Positions 19,863 through 31,104 of a DNA stretch of 64,000 nt are shown piece after piece. This stretch comes from Plotosus lineatus (taxonomy: Eukaryota > Chordata > Actinopteri > Siluriformes > Plotosidae): positions 6,625,163-6,689,162 of the forward strand of contig CM045729.1 of assembly GCA_024760905.1 (NCBI GenBank), written 5' to 3'. The notes below the pieces were generated by a model, which saw only the letters and a list, made by a program, of their open reading frames with translations, made no database searches and was not told where the DNA came from. The stretch's first letter is position 1. The number at the start of each line of letters is the position of its first letter. The position numbers and the translations under genes were made by a program.

Positions 19863-20255
19863 TATAATATTATCATATTCTATTTTCAAATAGCAGTGCT
19901 AGAAGTAATTTTAGTTGCTATGACATCATCCTCATCTCCTATTTAGGCATATGAGGCATTAGGAGGAGGACCAAACAAGGATATTTAAGATGTACATCAG
20001 TGATGCTGAATTCTGGTCTCTGATTGGTCGGAATGTTTTGATTCATTGATTAATTTCCCTTTGCACAGCGGTGTAACTCAGGAATCAGGAGTTTATACTG
20101 TATCGATGCTCGAATGTTACAGTTTCCATACTAACAGCTCACTCACAGGGACCTCTACCGCAGGTTTGCATTAGTCCAGTGATAGACAGGTGATCTGTTT
20201 GGGATGTAACCCCCACCTCTGACCCGAGGTCTCAAATGGGCTTTGGCTCCAGCTT
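19863..20255. other. No gene recognised
   Basis: About 390 bp with no recognised repeat or ORF. Confidence 0.4.
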
Positions 20256-20420
20256 AGTCTGCAACAGTTCATTCATTCATTTTCTGAACTGCTTAACCCT
20301 AATTAGGGTCATGGGGAGGATGATACCCACCTCAGCCGATTCCAGGCAAGGGTGGGATACAGCCTGGGTACCCTGCCAGGCCATCACAGGGCAAACTCTC
20401 ACCACTCACTCTCACATGTC
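20256..20420 (-). mobile_element. SINE B tail fragment
   Basis: Only the 3' tail block is present (TTTTCTGAACTGCTTAACCC through GCCATCACAGGGC). The GGGCTTTGGCTCCAGC lead-in just before it recurs at 28506 and 32027. Confidence 0.75.
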
Positions 20421-20504
20421 AAATCATGGCTAGGTACACCGTAAACAGAGACAACACACACGTAACCATGCACATTCACATGCTTCTGTCCATGTTCCTT
20501 GGGT

Positions 20505-21325
20505 TATCTTGTGGGGAGTCCTCCGGGAGTACGGTGTTCCGGGCCCGTTGCTACGGGCCATTCAGTCCCTGTAGCACTGGAGCCAGTGCTTGGTCCATAT
20601 TGGGAACAACAGGTCAAATTCGTTTCTGGTGAGGGTTGGAGTCCACCAAAAAGGGAGGAATGAGGTCCTGCCCCAAGTGGTGGAGTTTAAGTATCTCAAG
20701 GTATTGTTCACGAGTGAGGGAAAGATGGAGTGGGAGATTGACAAGCGAATTGCTGCAGCCTCTGCTGTAAAGCGGAGCCTGTACCGGTCTGCTGTGGTGA
20801 AGAGGGAGCTGAGCCACAAGGCAAAGCTCTCAAGTCAGCACTCGATCTACGTTGTAACCCTCATCTATGGTCAGGAGCTTTGGATATTGACTGAAAGAAC
20901 AAGATCGCGGATACAAGTGGCTGAAATGAACTTTCTTTGCCATGTGTCAGGTCTCTCTCTTAGAGATACGGTGAGAGGCTCAGCCATCTGGGAGGAGCTT
21001 GAAGTAGAACCGCTACTCCTCCACATTCAGAGGAGCCAGTTGAGGTGGCTTGAGCATCTGATTAGAATGCCTTCCAAATGCCTCCCAGGTGTGGTGTTTC
21101 AGGGCATCCCCAACCTGGAAGAGACAACCTGAACCCAGAACAGGCTGGAGGGATTATGTCACTTAGCTGGTCTGGGAACGCCACCGTGTCTACCCTCCTT
21201 CCCCCCCAGAAGAGCTGGTGGAAGTGGCTGGGTAGAGGGACGTCTGAACCTCATTGCTTAGGCTGTTGCCTACGCGACATGACCCCGGATTAAGCCGAGG
21301 AAGATGATGAATATGATGAAGAAGT
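20505..21325 (+). mobile_element. Rex3-type LINE, 3' part with internal deletion
   Basis: Starts in RT palm text (VLREYGV, LLRAIQSL region at 20520-20580). It then jumps over the catalytic FADD section to EFKYLKVLFTSEGKMEWEIDKRI (about 20690) and runs through the C-terminal thumb region (SLYRSAVVKRELSHKAKLS, LRWLEHLIRMP) to the 3' end GGATTAAGCCGAGG with a GATGAT-type tail at about 21300-21325, typical of Rex3 3' ends. Stops and shifts remain after 21130. Confidence 0.85.
20590..21132 (+). pseudogene. Rex3 RT C-terminal region
   Basis: A 180-codon open piece with the conserved post-RT text of Rex3 (FKYLKVLFTS, RIAAASAVKRSLYRSAVVKRELS, LRDTVRGSAIWEELEVEPLLLHI, LRWLEHLIRMP). It lacks the catalytic centre, so it is not a working enzyme. 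Confidence 0.8.
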
Positions 21326-21327
21326 AG

Positions 21328-21500
21328 CTAGCCTAATGTAAATCTGTTTTTGGACCATCGGAGGAAACCAGAGTACCCAGAGGAAACCCAGATAAGCCCC
21401 GAGGGTACATGCAAACTTCATGCAGAAACACAATGAGCGCTGGGACTTGAGCCCAGGATCTCGCTGTGAGGCAGCCATGCTAACCATTATCGCTGCATAT
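21328..21500 (-). mobile_element. SINE B, 5' part
   Basis: CTGTTTTTGGACCATCGGAGG, GAGGAAACCCAGATAAGC and a tRNA-like head in complement (TTGAGCCCAGGATCTCGCTGTGAGGCAG area). The tail is missing; it adjoins the Rex3 3' end. Confidence 0.75.
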
Positions 21501-22185
21501 TATTAGAGACATTTATTATCTCTCTAACAGGAAGCCCCATGGGTTTTTTTTTGTTTGTTTTTTTTTTTACTCCTAATCCCATATTAAGTTACCTTCTGCT
21601 TTGAAGTCATTTGCTGCTAATGAAGAAAACACACACGCTTCTTGAAGGAAAATCATTTAGAAGCCGCTTTCAGACAACCGGACCAAAATAATAATGACCA
21701 CCATGACGTTACGCTAAGGCAGCGTGGGATGCTACTTACATCTACGCACTTACGTCTTCACACACGATGCACTTAACTCACAGTACACATGTTAATGTTC
21801 TCTTCGTGTCACACTTTCTGCGGCTCATATGCTTTTTAAGGTTTCCTAAAAAGGTGCACTCGATGCCTTGGCCCTTTATTCTTGTCAACACTCACACACT
21901 TCAGTATGTTTCCATGGTGATTCATGCTTCAGAGAAGAAACAAAACACATCGAGCCTTTTTTTTTTTTTTTTACCTGAGAAGAGACAAGCAGGTAATTTA
22001 ATAACAGTGCAGCTAAAGATCAGGTACGACGCAGGGATATGTGATAGTATTTGAGAAAAAAAAAAAAAAAAAAAGAAGTCGTCTTCGGATTGCTTCGTAG
22101 GGAAGTTATATAAATTTGAGCAGATCAGAAAACATAAAGCAGTTATTGAGCATCAGGGGGTGGAGTTAAAATAAATCCTTTAAAA
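21501..22185. other. No gene seen; poly-T and poly-A runs
   Basis: Poly-T rich stretch at 21546-21568, poly-T at 21957-21972, poly-A at 22056-22074. The rest may be single-copy. Confidence 0.4.
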
Positions 22186-22189
22186 TAGC

Positions 22190-22370
22190 GGATATGTCAC
22201 CCATACCATGCTTAACTTTAATGAGGGACTGGAGCTCATTCGAGGTGAGTCTGGGTGAAGGTAAAGCACATCCTGAACACCTCACCGGACCATCGCAGGG
22301 CCAACACACATACAAGCATTCACACTCACTCCATGGGGCAAATGAGTACATCAAATTAGCCTAATGTGCT
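22190..22370 (-). mobile_element. SINE B tail fragment
   Basis: GGTAAAGCACATCCTGAACACC, CCATCGCAGGGCCAACACAC and CAAATTAGCCTAATGTGC follow the minus-sense order of SINE B, diverged. Confidence 0.65.
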
Positions 22371-22374
22371 TTGA

Positions 22375-22727
22375 CTAGCACAGTGGTATAATAGTTAGCA
22401 CGTCTGCGTCGCAACAAGAAGGTCCTGGGTTTGGTTTTCAGCTCGAGTGTTTCTGTGTGGAGTTTACATGTTCTCACCGTGCTTGTGTGGGTTTCCTCCG
22501 GGTACTCCAGTTTCCTCCCACAGTCCAAACACATGCACAGTAGGTTAATTAGCTGTTCCAAATCTCCCCTAGGTGTGAGTATCAGTGTTGGCCCTGCACT
22601 GACCTGGCAAGCTGTCCAGGGTGTGTTATACCTTCACCCAGACTCCCCTTGTTCTTCCAAAATGGGCACCAGCCTCAACGCGACCCTAATAACGATTAAG
22701 TGGTTCAGAAAATAAATAAATGAATGT
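22375..22727 (+). mobile_element. SINE B, near-complete
   Basis: tRNA-like head ACAGTGGTATAATAGTTAGC (A box) and GGTCCTGGGTTTGG (B box), then CATGTTCTCACCGTGCTTG, TTTCCTCCGGGTACTCCAG, TCCCACAGTCCAAACACATG, and the shared tail ending TTCAGAAAATAAATAAATG. Confidence 0.88.
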
Positions 22728-22764
22728 TCTCCTTGTGCTTGCATCGCTTCCTCGGAGTCATGTC

Positions 22765-22912
22765 TGGAGTTTGAATGGTTATGAGGGAGCTGCCCTGAAA
22801 TGGTCAGCCGAGCTGCCTACGCTGTACTTTACCCTCTCACAGAGTGGGCTGAGATGGGCGCCAGCCTCTCCTATTCCTAATTAGGATTAATCAGTTCAGA
22901 AAATGGATGGAT
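22765..22912 (+). mobile_element. SINE B tail fragment
   Basis: CAGCCGAGCTGCC, TGGGCTGAGATGGGCGCCAG and TTAGGATTAATCAGTTCAG: shared tail only. Confidence 0.65.
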
Positions 22913-22914
22913 TG

Positions 22915-23075
22915 ATTTATGGACATTTAACCCACCCAAACTGAGCACACCCATTCGGAGCAGTGAGCTGCCACACACATTGGGGGCGCCAGGAGAGCAG
23001 TTGGGGGTTAGGCACCTTGCTGAAGGGTACTTTAGCCATTAATGTGGAGGAAGGGAAGGTGCAACTCAGTCTCAC
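22915..23075 (-). mobile_element. SINE F fragment
   Basis: GGAGCAGTGAGCTGCC, GGCGCCAGGAGAGCAGTTGG, GGTTAGGCACCTTGCTGAAGG and GGAGGAAGGGAAGGTGC form a block repeated at 53840 and 57215. In fish this text belongs to a tRNA-derived SINE whose head would be to the right in complement; here the head is lost. Confidence 0.65.
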
Positions 23076-23104
23076 ATGTATATATTTATGGCCAAACCGG
23101 TTCC

Positions 23105-23455
23105 ACAAGCACCTGCTTACTCAGTTTGTAGATGGAAACACTTCTGTTGGATATGCCAGCTGGAGTGTTGTGGGTTCAAGTCCAAGGTTTGGAAGTTTCT
23201 ATGTGGAGTTTGCATGTTCTCCTTACATGCTTATGTGGGTTTTCTCTAGGTACCTGTGCTTCTTCCCACAGTCCAAAGACATACACATTGATCTGATTAG
23301 ATGTTTCTAACTGTGCATTGCTATGTGAGTGATACCCTGTGATGGTCTGGCAAGCTCTGCAGGGTTACCTTACCTTTACTCAGTGTGGCTGAGATATGCT
23401 CAAGCTTCCCCATGACCCTAATAGAGGATAAACATTTGTGAAAATGAGTAACATG
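23105..23455 (+). mobile_element. SINE B, diverged
   Basis: GTGGGTTCAAGTCCAAGG (B box), TGGAGTTTGCATGTTCTCC, TTTTCTCTAGGTACC, CCCACAGTCCAAAGACA, then a tail with GATGGTCTGGCAAGC and CCATGACCCTAATAG. Confidence 0.8.
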
Positions 23456-24480
23456 CAATGCTTGTTTGTGAAGTATTGCTCTGTGTCACCATTACCACTC
23501 GCATCGTTCTTTATTTATTCTGTTTTTGTATTCTGTGCAGGACCCTTATCTCTACCAATTACCTGCCAAGTCTGTGATGTTCTGTTTACCTGTATGAACG
23601 TGTTCTGTCTCGTCTACACCGCTACTGCTCTGTCTTTACTGTGACGTTTGATACAGTGATTTAAATCTCCCTTTGTGCTTGATTCTCTCCACATTCATCC
23701 ATTTAATATATTCGTTTATCTGCAACTGCATCCGCTCAAGTTCCAGCCTCAGGTATGGGTGAATAAGCCACCATATAGCCACCTGTCCATCCATATGTGA
23801 TACATCATATGCAACGCTTCCACGGTATGGTTTCAGTATGTTGTCTTATAATTAATCTGGAGCCTCAGAAAAAGAAAATAAGACCAATTCCCATGCGACC
23901 ACGGATTTAACACTTTGCACACTCCAGCTGTTTCAGCAGCATGTTATCTGATCCTCCTGAAGGTTACTCGTGCATTGTTTTTTGGTAGGAGGAGCCGGAA
24001 TTAACTAATTTTTCTAAATGTAAACTGATGTACATTGATTTTTTTTAATTATTATTGTAAGAGTATGCTAAGCTAATGCTAATTTTACAAGCATCAAGTT
24101 TAATGTACGGGTAATATGATGGCATGGGATGTCTGACACATGTGTAAAGTACAGTAGAATCTTATTAATATGTGCATTCCAGGGTCCAGTTAGACCACAT
24201 TTTAGCCTTTTTGCATGCAATTTGTTATTCAGAAAAAGAAAAAAAATAAAATAAAAAACTGCAATATCCTCAAAATTGTAAATGTGTTCACATGACCTTA
24301 AAATGTATAAAGAAAAAGCTCACTTGAGTTTAAAAAGGCTTAAAACAGAACACTATATGACAACGGTGCTAAAATATAAATGGCTGAGATCGGGATTGAA
24401 TGTGTTCAGGTCCTGGTTCGAAGCCTGCCATGGATCAAAGCAGAATTCCATTATATTGCCCTTATATGGTCAACTTCAGC
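23456..24480. other. No gene recognised
   Basis: About 1 kb of AT-rich sequence. Possibly unique. No ORF longer than 70 codons, apart from the unsupported 24282-24656 frame that crosses a poly-A run. Confidence 0.4.
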
Positions 24481-24505
24481 AAAAAAAAAAAAAAAAAAAA
24501 AAAAA
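24481..24505. repeat. Poly-A run
   Basis: 25 A residues, about 25 bp before the tail of the minus-strand SINE C copy; not obviously its own tail. Confidence 0.9.
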
Positions 24506-24529
24506 GATGCTTTTTGATCATCACAACAT

Positions 24530-24712
24530 TACACTTACAGAATTTGGCAGATGCTCTTATCTGGAGCGACTTACAATTACATTTTTTTATACAACTGAGC
24601 ACTTGAGGGTTAAGGGCCTTGCTCAAGGCCCCAACAGTGGGGAACTGAACCGCTGACCTTTGGCTCAATAACCCATCACTTAACCACTAAGCCAGCGGTA
24701 TACCCTTGATTA
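24530..24712 (-). mobile_element. SINE C (tRNA-derived, GCTCAAGG type)
   Basis: Minus-sense copy: TTGGCAGATGCTCTTATC (tail; the usual GATAAGAGCATCTGCCAA), GGCCTTGCTCAAGGCCCCAAC, CTGAACCGCTGACC (B-box complement) and CTTAACCACTAAGCCA (A-box complement). The family is common in fishes and resembles the Mermaid-type SINEs of catfish; the name is not certain. Confidence 0.75.
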
Positions 24713-24739
24713 CAATCTTGGGGTCCAAGGATCGAGTGC

Positions 24740-25060
24740 ACTCATTCAATTTCTGAACCACTTAATCCTAATTAGAGTCACTTGGAGGCTGGCGCCCATC
24801 TCAGCCGAGTGCAGGGTACACTCTGGAAAGTTCACCAGGCCATCTCAGGGGTGACACTCACACAAACATTCATACACACATTCACACCTAGGGGAGATTT
24901 GGAACAGCCAGTAAATCTACTGTGCATGGTTTTGGACTGCGGAAGGAAACCAGAGAACCTGGAGGAAACCCACACAGAAATGCCTGAGCTGGGAATCGAA
25001 CTCTGGACCTTCCTGCTGTGAGGCAGATGTGCTAACCACTATGACACCGTGCCGCCGGCT
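24740..25060 (-). mobile_element. SINE B
   Basis: TTTCTGAACCACTTAATCC tail, GGGGAGATTTGGAACAGCC, GCATGGTTTTGGACTGCGG, GAATCGAACTCTGGACC (B-box complement), GTGCTAACCACTATGACACC (A-box complement). Confidence 0.85.
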
Positions 25061-25147
25061 CAGACACATATTAAGTGGGAATATTATTGAATAAAACTGC
25101 ATAGTATAAGGATTTCGCTGTATTTGCTCACATGGTTATACACTGTA

Positions 25148-25212
25148 TTGGGGTGGGGGGGCGGGGAGGTGAACGGGGGTGGGGGGTGGGGGTGTGGGGG
25201 GGGGGTGAGGGC
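25148..25212 (+). repeat. G-rich tract with quadruplex potential
   Basis: At least seven runs of four or more G within 65 bp on the plus strand, separated by one to eight bases. Confidence 0.85.
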
Positions 25213-26200
25213 TGGTAGTAATTACTGAATATGCTGTACTGAGGAGTTAGAAGCAGCCCTAGATGTATTTCATCAGTAGCTGCGTTCCGCTGGTGGATCT
25301 GCACATAAATACTTTATGATATCCATCAGATGTTAATGCAAATGGCACTTTAAGACCTCAAGCTTTTCTTTAAATTGAGGAGCCTGATAAACCCGTGCGT
25401 TCCTCACCAGCACTCAGCCTGACTTACTTAGTCCACAACAGATATTCAATCATCTAAGTTTCTTTAGGTGGCTTAGGATCACAATAATGCTTTTATGTTG
25501 AAGTGAAACACGACTGAAAGCCTCTTAAAGGCACCAAACAAATGAACGTTAATGACTATGAATTATTATTATTATTGCACAGTTGCTACTGGTGACATGT
25601 TTCAATTATATCTTGACAGCTCTATCATCATGATATCATCGTGATTTTCCGAGCCTGACAGGGTTGATTCAGGCCAAGCTGCCTTTCCAATGAAACACTG
25701 CTAACTCCTCCGACTCTGAATGTGTAACTGGGTGATTCATCAAAGATCAAATGCGAAAGTGGGTGGGAATGAAACAAGACTTACAAAATACAGTACTCAA
25801 AATCGTTCATTTAAATTTTACTTTTTATTTGCCCTTCATGGTTGAAGGCCTTGTCATACTGAAGGAACTTTGGTACTTCAGGAAAATTATAGGGCTTCTT
25901 CACCAGCAGCTTTGTCTCGGTAGGGCCATTTTTGGTGGACAGATCTATTGGTAGACGCCAACAAGAAAAAGTCCATTCAAAAAAACAAAAAAAGGACTTG
26001 GCTGGATATGATGACGTGGAGAAATCTTGTGGGCTCAGCACTTATTGGATGACATCCTTCAGTAACCGCCTTATCTTTGGAAGTGAATCCAGCACGCCGT
26101 TCTTCCTGAATATTAACACTTGAAGCAATATCCTTAACAAATGACTATCTATTGAACATATCTGCTGTTGAGCAGAATGAAGATGTAGGGTCCACTTCAC
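25213..26200. other. No gene recognised
   Basis: About 1 kb without a recognisable repeat. Overlapping ORFs of 60-76 codons on both strands have no domain. Confidence 0.4.
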
Positions 26201-26254
26201 AGGTCCAAGGTTCGAGGTTTCAGTGCTCTACTCCAGCGTTTCTGCGTGGGGTCT

Positions 26255-26545
26255 GCAGTTTCTTTTGGCACAGTGATTGGGAGGTCGTGTGTTCAAATTC
26301 CAGTTAGACCCTCACTGTGCTAAGACCCCTGGGCAAGGTCTTAGTCGCAATTGTACCTCTGTTCACCCAGCAGTATAAATGGGTACCAGTAAAAATATAC
26401 TGGGAAGATAACCGGCAATGGACAAGCATCCCATCCAGGAGGAGTTGAACTCCTGGTTGCTTTATGCTACAGAAACTGCAAATAAGCACCGGTTCAATGA
26501 GCCACTAGGCTCAGGTTTAAAAAGCCCAATCGACCTTTATGGGAT
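26255..26545 (+). mobile_element. SINE D
   Basis: Second copy of the family at 44385. Head with B-box-like GTGTGTTCAAATTCC, then CCTCACTGTGCTAAGACCCC, CACCCAGCAGTATAAATGG, GTACCAGTAAAAATA, CCCATCCAGGAGGAGTTGAA and the end AAAAAGCCC. Flanked by SINE B pieces. Confidence 0.7.
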
Positions 26546-26725
26546 TCCGCTAGGTAGTCCAGTCTTTCAAAGTCCAAAACATAAGAGGCTATTTGGTTAT
26601 GCCAAATTAACCCAATGTGTGAATGTGAATGGTTCTGTGTGTGTTTTCTTATGATGGTTTGACAAGCTGTTCAGGATGTCCCCTGCCTTTGTTCAGTGAA
26701 ATAGGCCCCCAATGATCATAATAAT
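26546..26725 (+). mobile_element. SINE B central/tail fragment
   Basis: GTCCAGTCTTTCAAAGTCCAAAACAT, then TGGTTTGACAAGCTGTTCAGG, a worn tail. Confidence 0.55.
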
Positions 26726-26794
26726 ATGTTTGGACAACGTTTGGCAGGCATTTTTAGTGAGAGTAAGCGTGATGCTTGTTTTCTAATTTCTAGG

Positions 26795-27052
26795 TCAGAA
26801 GTCCCCCTGTACGGGTAACTGGGTTATTAAAGGTCGTTCATGTCTCTCACTGTCTATGGTGTGAAGCATGTGAAAGAACCATTGCTGACATTCGAGAAGA
26901 GTTTGCTGCATAGCCGTCAGCTTGTTTCTGCCCTGAGATGGCCTGGAGAGCCATCCAGGGTGTACTCTGCCATCGTCTGGAGTCAACTGGGATGGGCGCC
27001 AGCCTCCTGCAACCCTAATTAGGATTAAGTGGTTCAGAAAATGAATAGAATG
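26795..27052 (+). mobile_element. SINE A, body and tail
   Basis: Starts near CCCCCTGTACGGGTAACTGGG, then GTGAAAGAACCATTGCTGAC, GGCCTGGAGAGCCATCCAGG, CCCTAATTAGGATTAAGTGG, ending AATGAATAGAATGA. No tRNA-like head. Confidence 0.8.
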
Positions 27053-27985
27053 AGCTCGGAAGTGGTTCATGCTTTGGGTTGCAGATCAGAAGGTTGGAGA
27101 TTTATCTCGCCAGTGCCCCCAAGCTGCAACTGCTTGGCCCTTGAATGAGGCCATTAAGCCTGGTATGCATACTCGGTGGGAAACCAGGCGGGTCAACAGG
27201 TGGAAACAAATCAGCATGGAAGCTATTCATAGCAACCAACAACCCCAAATCCAACAGCTCCATCAACAAAAAGAGCCGCTCACATCGATGATGATGAAAC
27301 ACCACCTGACTCCGAAGGAAGCTCGAAATAAAATGAAGAAGGCAACACATGTAGAGATCCAAACACATGCTCACCTTTTATCCACCACTTCCCTAGCATA
27401 CTGTTTCACTATAGAAACTTTCAAGGTGGTATTGATCACATGATATCATATCTCACCTAATGTCACATCCCTGACTCATCATCCCGTCACCACTTAGCTC
27501 AGTGACCCCTGGACCAGGCGATCAGCCACCTGAGAGGATTCTCAGTACAAACATGATCATCCATCATTACTGGACATCCAGGTGCTGCTAGAACTGCTTA
27601 GTACTTGTCAGATGACCGCTACTGGCTTTCTCAAAGCAGAGTTAGGATGAAAATGTTCAACGATTATTGGCCTGGATGGTGTTACTACACCTGCTGTGGT
27701 CTTTTCTTTGTCTGAAGCAGTGGCCACCAGCACTGTTCCTGGAGATCTGCCTTATTGAAGACTTGCTCTTTAACCATAATGGTGCCTGTGTGATGGAGCT
27801 AATCTTCAATTTAAGTCTTCAAGTCAGGCTTAAGTCTGGATTAATAGTCAGAATAAGTTTGAATATGTCTGAAGCACATATCTCACCACAGCCTCAGCGC
27901 CTATCATAACTGTTCCTGTCTGACCATCATCACATTCAGGAGATTTTGATAAACTTAAGGAGGTGTGTCAGATTTTAGTTGGGGA
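27053..27985. other. No gene recognised
   Basis: About 930 bp. ORFs of 80-124 codons (27069-27443, 27102-27374, 27667-27909) lack motifs and overlap antisense. Repeat status unknown. Confidence 0.4.
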
Positions 27986-27989
27986 AGAC

Positions 27990-28350
27990 CTGCAAGAGGT
28001 GGTATAGTAGATAGCACATCCACCACAAAGCAACACGTGCTTGGGTTCAAGTACCGAACTTGGCCTGAGTGTTTCTGCGCGAGTGTGTAAAGTTTGCATG
28101 TACTTCTTGTGCTTGCAGAGGTTTCCTCTGGGGACTGTGGTTTTTTCCTCACAGTCCAAAAGTCATGCACATTGAGATAAACGACTGGTACAAAATGGCC
28201 CTATGTGTAAGAGGGAATGGTTTGGGTGGGTTGACTCTACAATACATTGGACAGCTGGTCAGGATGTAACCTGCTCATAGATGGCTGAGATGGGCTCCAA
28301 CTTCAATATGACCCGAATAGAATTAGCAGGTTCAGCAAATGAATAAATAA
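27990..28350 (+). mobile_element. SINE B, diverged
   Basis: Head AAGAGGTGGTATAGTAGATAGC with TTGGGTTCAAGTACC (B box), TTTGCATGTACTTCTTG, TTTCCTCTGGGGACTGTGG, CACAGTCCAAAAGTCATGC, then a tail variant ending AATAGAATTAGCAGGTTCAG and AAATAAATAAAT. Confidence 0.75.
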
Positions 28351-28530
28351 ATCCTACCAGGCTTGATCCTCATTAGGTTCACGGAGGAAGTTGGCATCCA
28401 TCTCTTTCGATTCTGGGTGAGGGTGGGGTACACCCTAGAATGCTCATCAGGCCATCGCAGGGCCACCACTCACAAAACAATTCACACTTACCTCTCAAAT
28501 GCACTTTGGCTCGAGCTTCGTTGCAACAGT
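28351..28530 (-). mobile_element. SINE B tail fragment
   Basis: CTTGATCCTCATTAGGTTCACGG through GCCATCGCAGGGCCACC. Near-copy at 31865-32050. Confidence 0.7.
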
Positions 28531-29095
28531 GCATTCATTCATTCATATTCTGAACTGCTTAATCCTAATTAGGGTCACAGGGAAGCTGGCGGCTATCTCA
28601 GCCAATTCTGGCTGAAGGCAGGGTACACCTTGGACAGCTCGACGGGCTACAGCAGGGCCGACACTCACACAACCATTCACATTCACACTCACAAATAGAG
28701 GAGATCTGGAACAGCCAATTAATCTACTGTGCATGTTTTTGGACTGTGGGAGGAAACCGGAGAACCCGGAGGAAACCCACACAAGTACGGGGAGAACATG
28801 CAAACTCCACACAGAAACGTCCGAGCTGTGAATCGAACCCAGGACCTTCTCACTGGGCAGTGATGGCTTAGTGGGTTAACACGATGGGTTAAAAATCCGA
28901 AGGTCAGCGGTTCAGTCCCTACCATCATCTTTGTTGGGCCCTTGAGCAAGGCCCTTCACCCTCAATTGCTCAAGTTGTATAAAAATGATATCTGAATAAA
29001 AGTGTCTTCCAAATGCTGTGAATAAAAAAAAAAAAAAAAAAAAAAAAGAAATTACTGTGTGGCAGACGTTCTAACCACTGCGCCAGTGTGCCGAT
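28531..29095 (-). mobile_element. SINE B interrupted by SINE C
   Basis: Tail at 28540-28690, V-like block TGTTTTTGGACTGTGGGAGG at about 28734, and B-box complement GAATCGAACCCAGGACC at about 28830. A SINE C copy follows (28856-29047), after which the SINE B head resumes with TGTGGCAGACGTTCTAACC and CACTGCGCCAGTGTGCC. Confidence 0.85.
28856..29047 (+). mobile_element. SINE C inserted in SINE B
   Basis: Head GCAGTGATGGCTTAGTGGGTTA (A box), GGTCAGCGGTTCAGTCC (B box), TTGAGCAAGGCCCTTCACCC, tail GTCTTCCAAATGCTGTG and a poly-A run ending 29047. Flanking CACTG/TACTG suggests a short imperfect target duplication. Confidence 0.82.
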
Positions 29096-29866
29096 ATGAA
29101 CAAAATGAAAGTACTTGTCGTATTGTCCCACACGTGTGTATCGGGACAAGAACACTGGTCCAGTTCCACGCCTTGGCCGAGCAGTGACTGCAGCTTGGTA
29201 ATAACTGTGCATATAAATGCAATGACTGTGTGTGTGTGTTGCAGTAATTAGTGGAGTCACGTGTCGCCTTCATCCTTGACAGACACGGGCGGGCAGTGCG
29301 CCACATGAAAGTGGCTTTGTTCCTCCTTCAGCTGTTTAGTGTCACACTGGTTGTTAAGAGGCTTTACTCCAACACAGCAGGCTTTGTTTGGTGTCATTTT
29401 GTTGACACATCAGTCAGCCAATGCAGCTTTTGACAGCGGGAACAGACACAGAGACTTATCCTGACACTGAGGGTGTGCACTAAGTGCCAGCCAGCAAACA
29501 TCGGAGAAAAAAAAATACAGGCTTGAGGAGATGATGAGGAAAGGAAACGCGGTTGAATTCCTGGTGAGGAGAACAATGTGTCGGGAAGTTCTATTATCAT
29601 CCTTTAGTGAACATCAGGAAAGGTGCTGTGCTAATGAACCATATTTAAAAAAAAAAACAAACAAAAGACAAAAACAAAACCTACATGAATTCAGAATACA
29701 GTGGCCACACTGGGGTAAATATTTCAGTAAACAAATAAACAGAAATAAAAAGACCAGGGTCGGCATGACAACAGTCTTTGATAAACTACGAGAAATAACT
29801 CTAAACAATGCAAACAACATCTAGTCCAGAAGGTTCCACATATTTCTGCAATGATCTACCAACCAC
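29096..29866. other. No gene recognised
   Basis: About 770 bp, largely without recognised repeats. ORFs are under 100 codons and lack domains. Confidence 0.4.
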
Positions 29867-29867
29867 A

Positions 29868-30212
29868 ACTCATTCATCCATTCCTTCATTTTCTGACACA
29901 CTTCATTTTAATTAGGGTCACGGGAAGGCTGGCGCCCGTCTCAGCCAACTCTGGGCGAGGGCAGAGTACTCCCTGGGTGGCTCACCAGGCCATCGCGGGG
30001 CAGAAACACGCCGACGGCTGTGCAGCTCCTCTTGGAGAAAGTCAGAAATGGTTCTTTTACATGAACCTCGCACCACAGACTGAGCGACACGGCCGGCCAT
30101 GATAACCCAGTTCCCTGTACAGGCGGGACAGTGACAGCCTGTTGAGGGTGGGGCTTGAACCCCGACCCTGAGATCAGTGATCCAGCACCTTTCCCACCAG
30201 GCCACCACTGAT
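29868..30212 (-). mobile_element. SINE A, near-complete
   Basis: Tail (TTTTCTGACACACTTC, TTAATTAGGGTCACGGGAAGG), body (ATGGTTCTTTTACATGAACC, CCATGATAACCCAGTT), head in complement: GGGGCTTGAACCCCGACC (B box) and CCAGGCCACCACTG (A-box side). Confidence 0.88.
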
Positions 30213-30764
30213 CAACCACTACTTACCAGAATAAATCCTTATGTCTATTATAGGGACATGCATGGACCTTACTGTGGGTTTTGCCATCATATCGGTTCAT
30301 TGTTGTTTTTTTTTTCCTTTTCGACATAATTTTATTAAGTTAAAAAATAACATTTTCATGGCTACAGTCATAACAGAGCTTGTTTTTTAGGCAGATATTT
30401 CATGCAGAGAGTTGACAAAGTGATACTGTATGGATCAAAGACGTCGCCATTTGTCATGTCACATCTGGATGCAAGCATGCATTCATCATGAGGTATGACC
30501 TAGAATGGAAAATGAAGCAGATCCAGATGGGTTCATGGGTGCAGAAATCAATCAATAGCACTGACAGGCTTCTGCAACCCAAAATACTATAGGCGGCGGA
30601 AATGGAGCGTGCACTGAGATGCACCATCCGGAGTCATGTGTTCACCGGAGGAGGTGGAAGGATGCTGGTTTGTCCCAATTCCAAGTTCTCCATGTGTTCT
30701 CATCTTTAAGTTGTTATAGATCGGTTAGATACATGGCTACGATTGATGCTCATTTTCACACAGC
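30213..30764. other. No gene recognised
   Basis: About 550 bp with no recognised element. Confidence 0.4.
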
Positions 30765-31100
30765 TTTCATTTATTCATTTTCTAAGCCGTTTAATACCAA
30801 TCAGGGTCACAGGTTGATGCCCATGTCAGCCAGCTCTGGGCAAAAGCGGAGGTACATCATGAACAGTTTTCCAGACCAGGTCCAAGATACACGTACACAC
30901 CTAGGGGTGACTTAGAGCAGCCAAGTAGCCTACTGTGCACGTTTTTGGACTGCGGCAGGAAACCAGAATACCTGGAGGAAACCAACACAAGCACGAAAAG
31001 AATATGCAAACTCCACCCGGAATCACTCAAGCCTGGGAATCAAACCTAGGACCTTCTTGCTGTGAAACGGATGTACTAACCACTACTCCACCCATTATAT
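30765..31100 (-). mobile_element. SINE B
   Basis: TTATTCATTTTCTAAGCCG tail, CACCTAGGGGTGACTTAGAGC, GCACGTTTTTGGACTGCGGC, GAATCAAACCTAGGACC, TGTACTAACCACTACTCCACCC. Confidence 0.82.
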
Positions 31101-31104
31101 AGTC

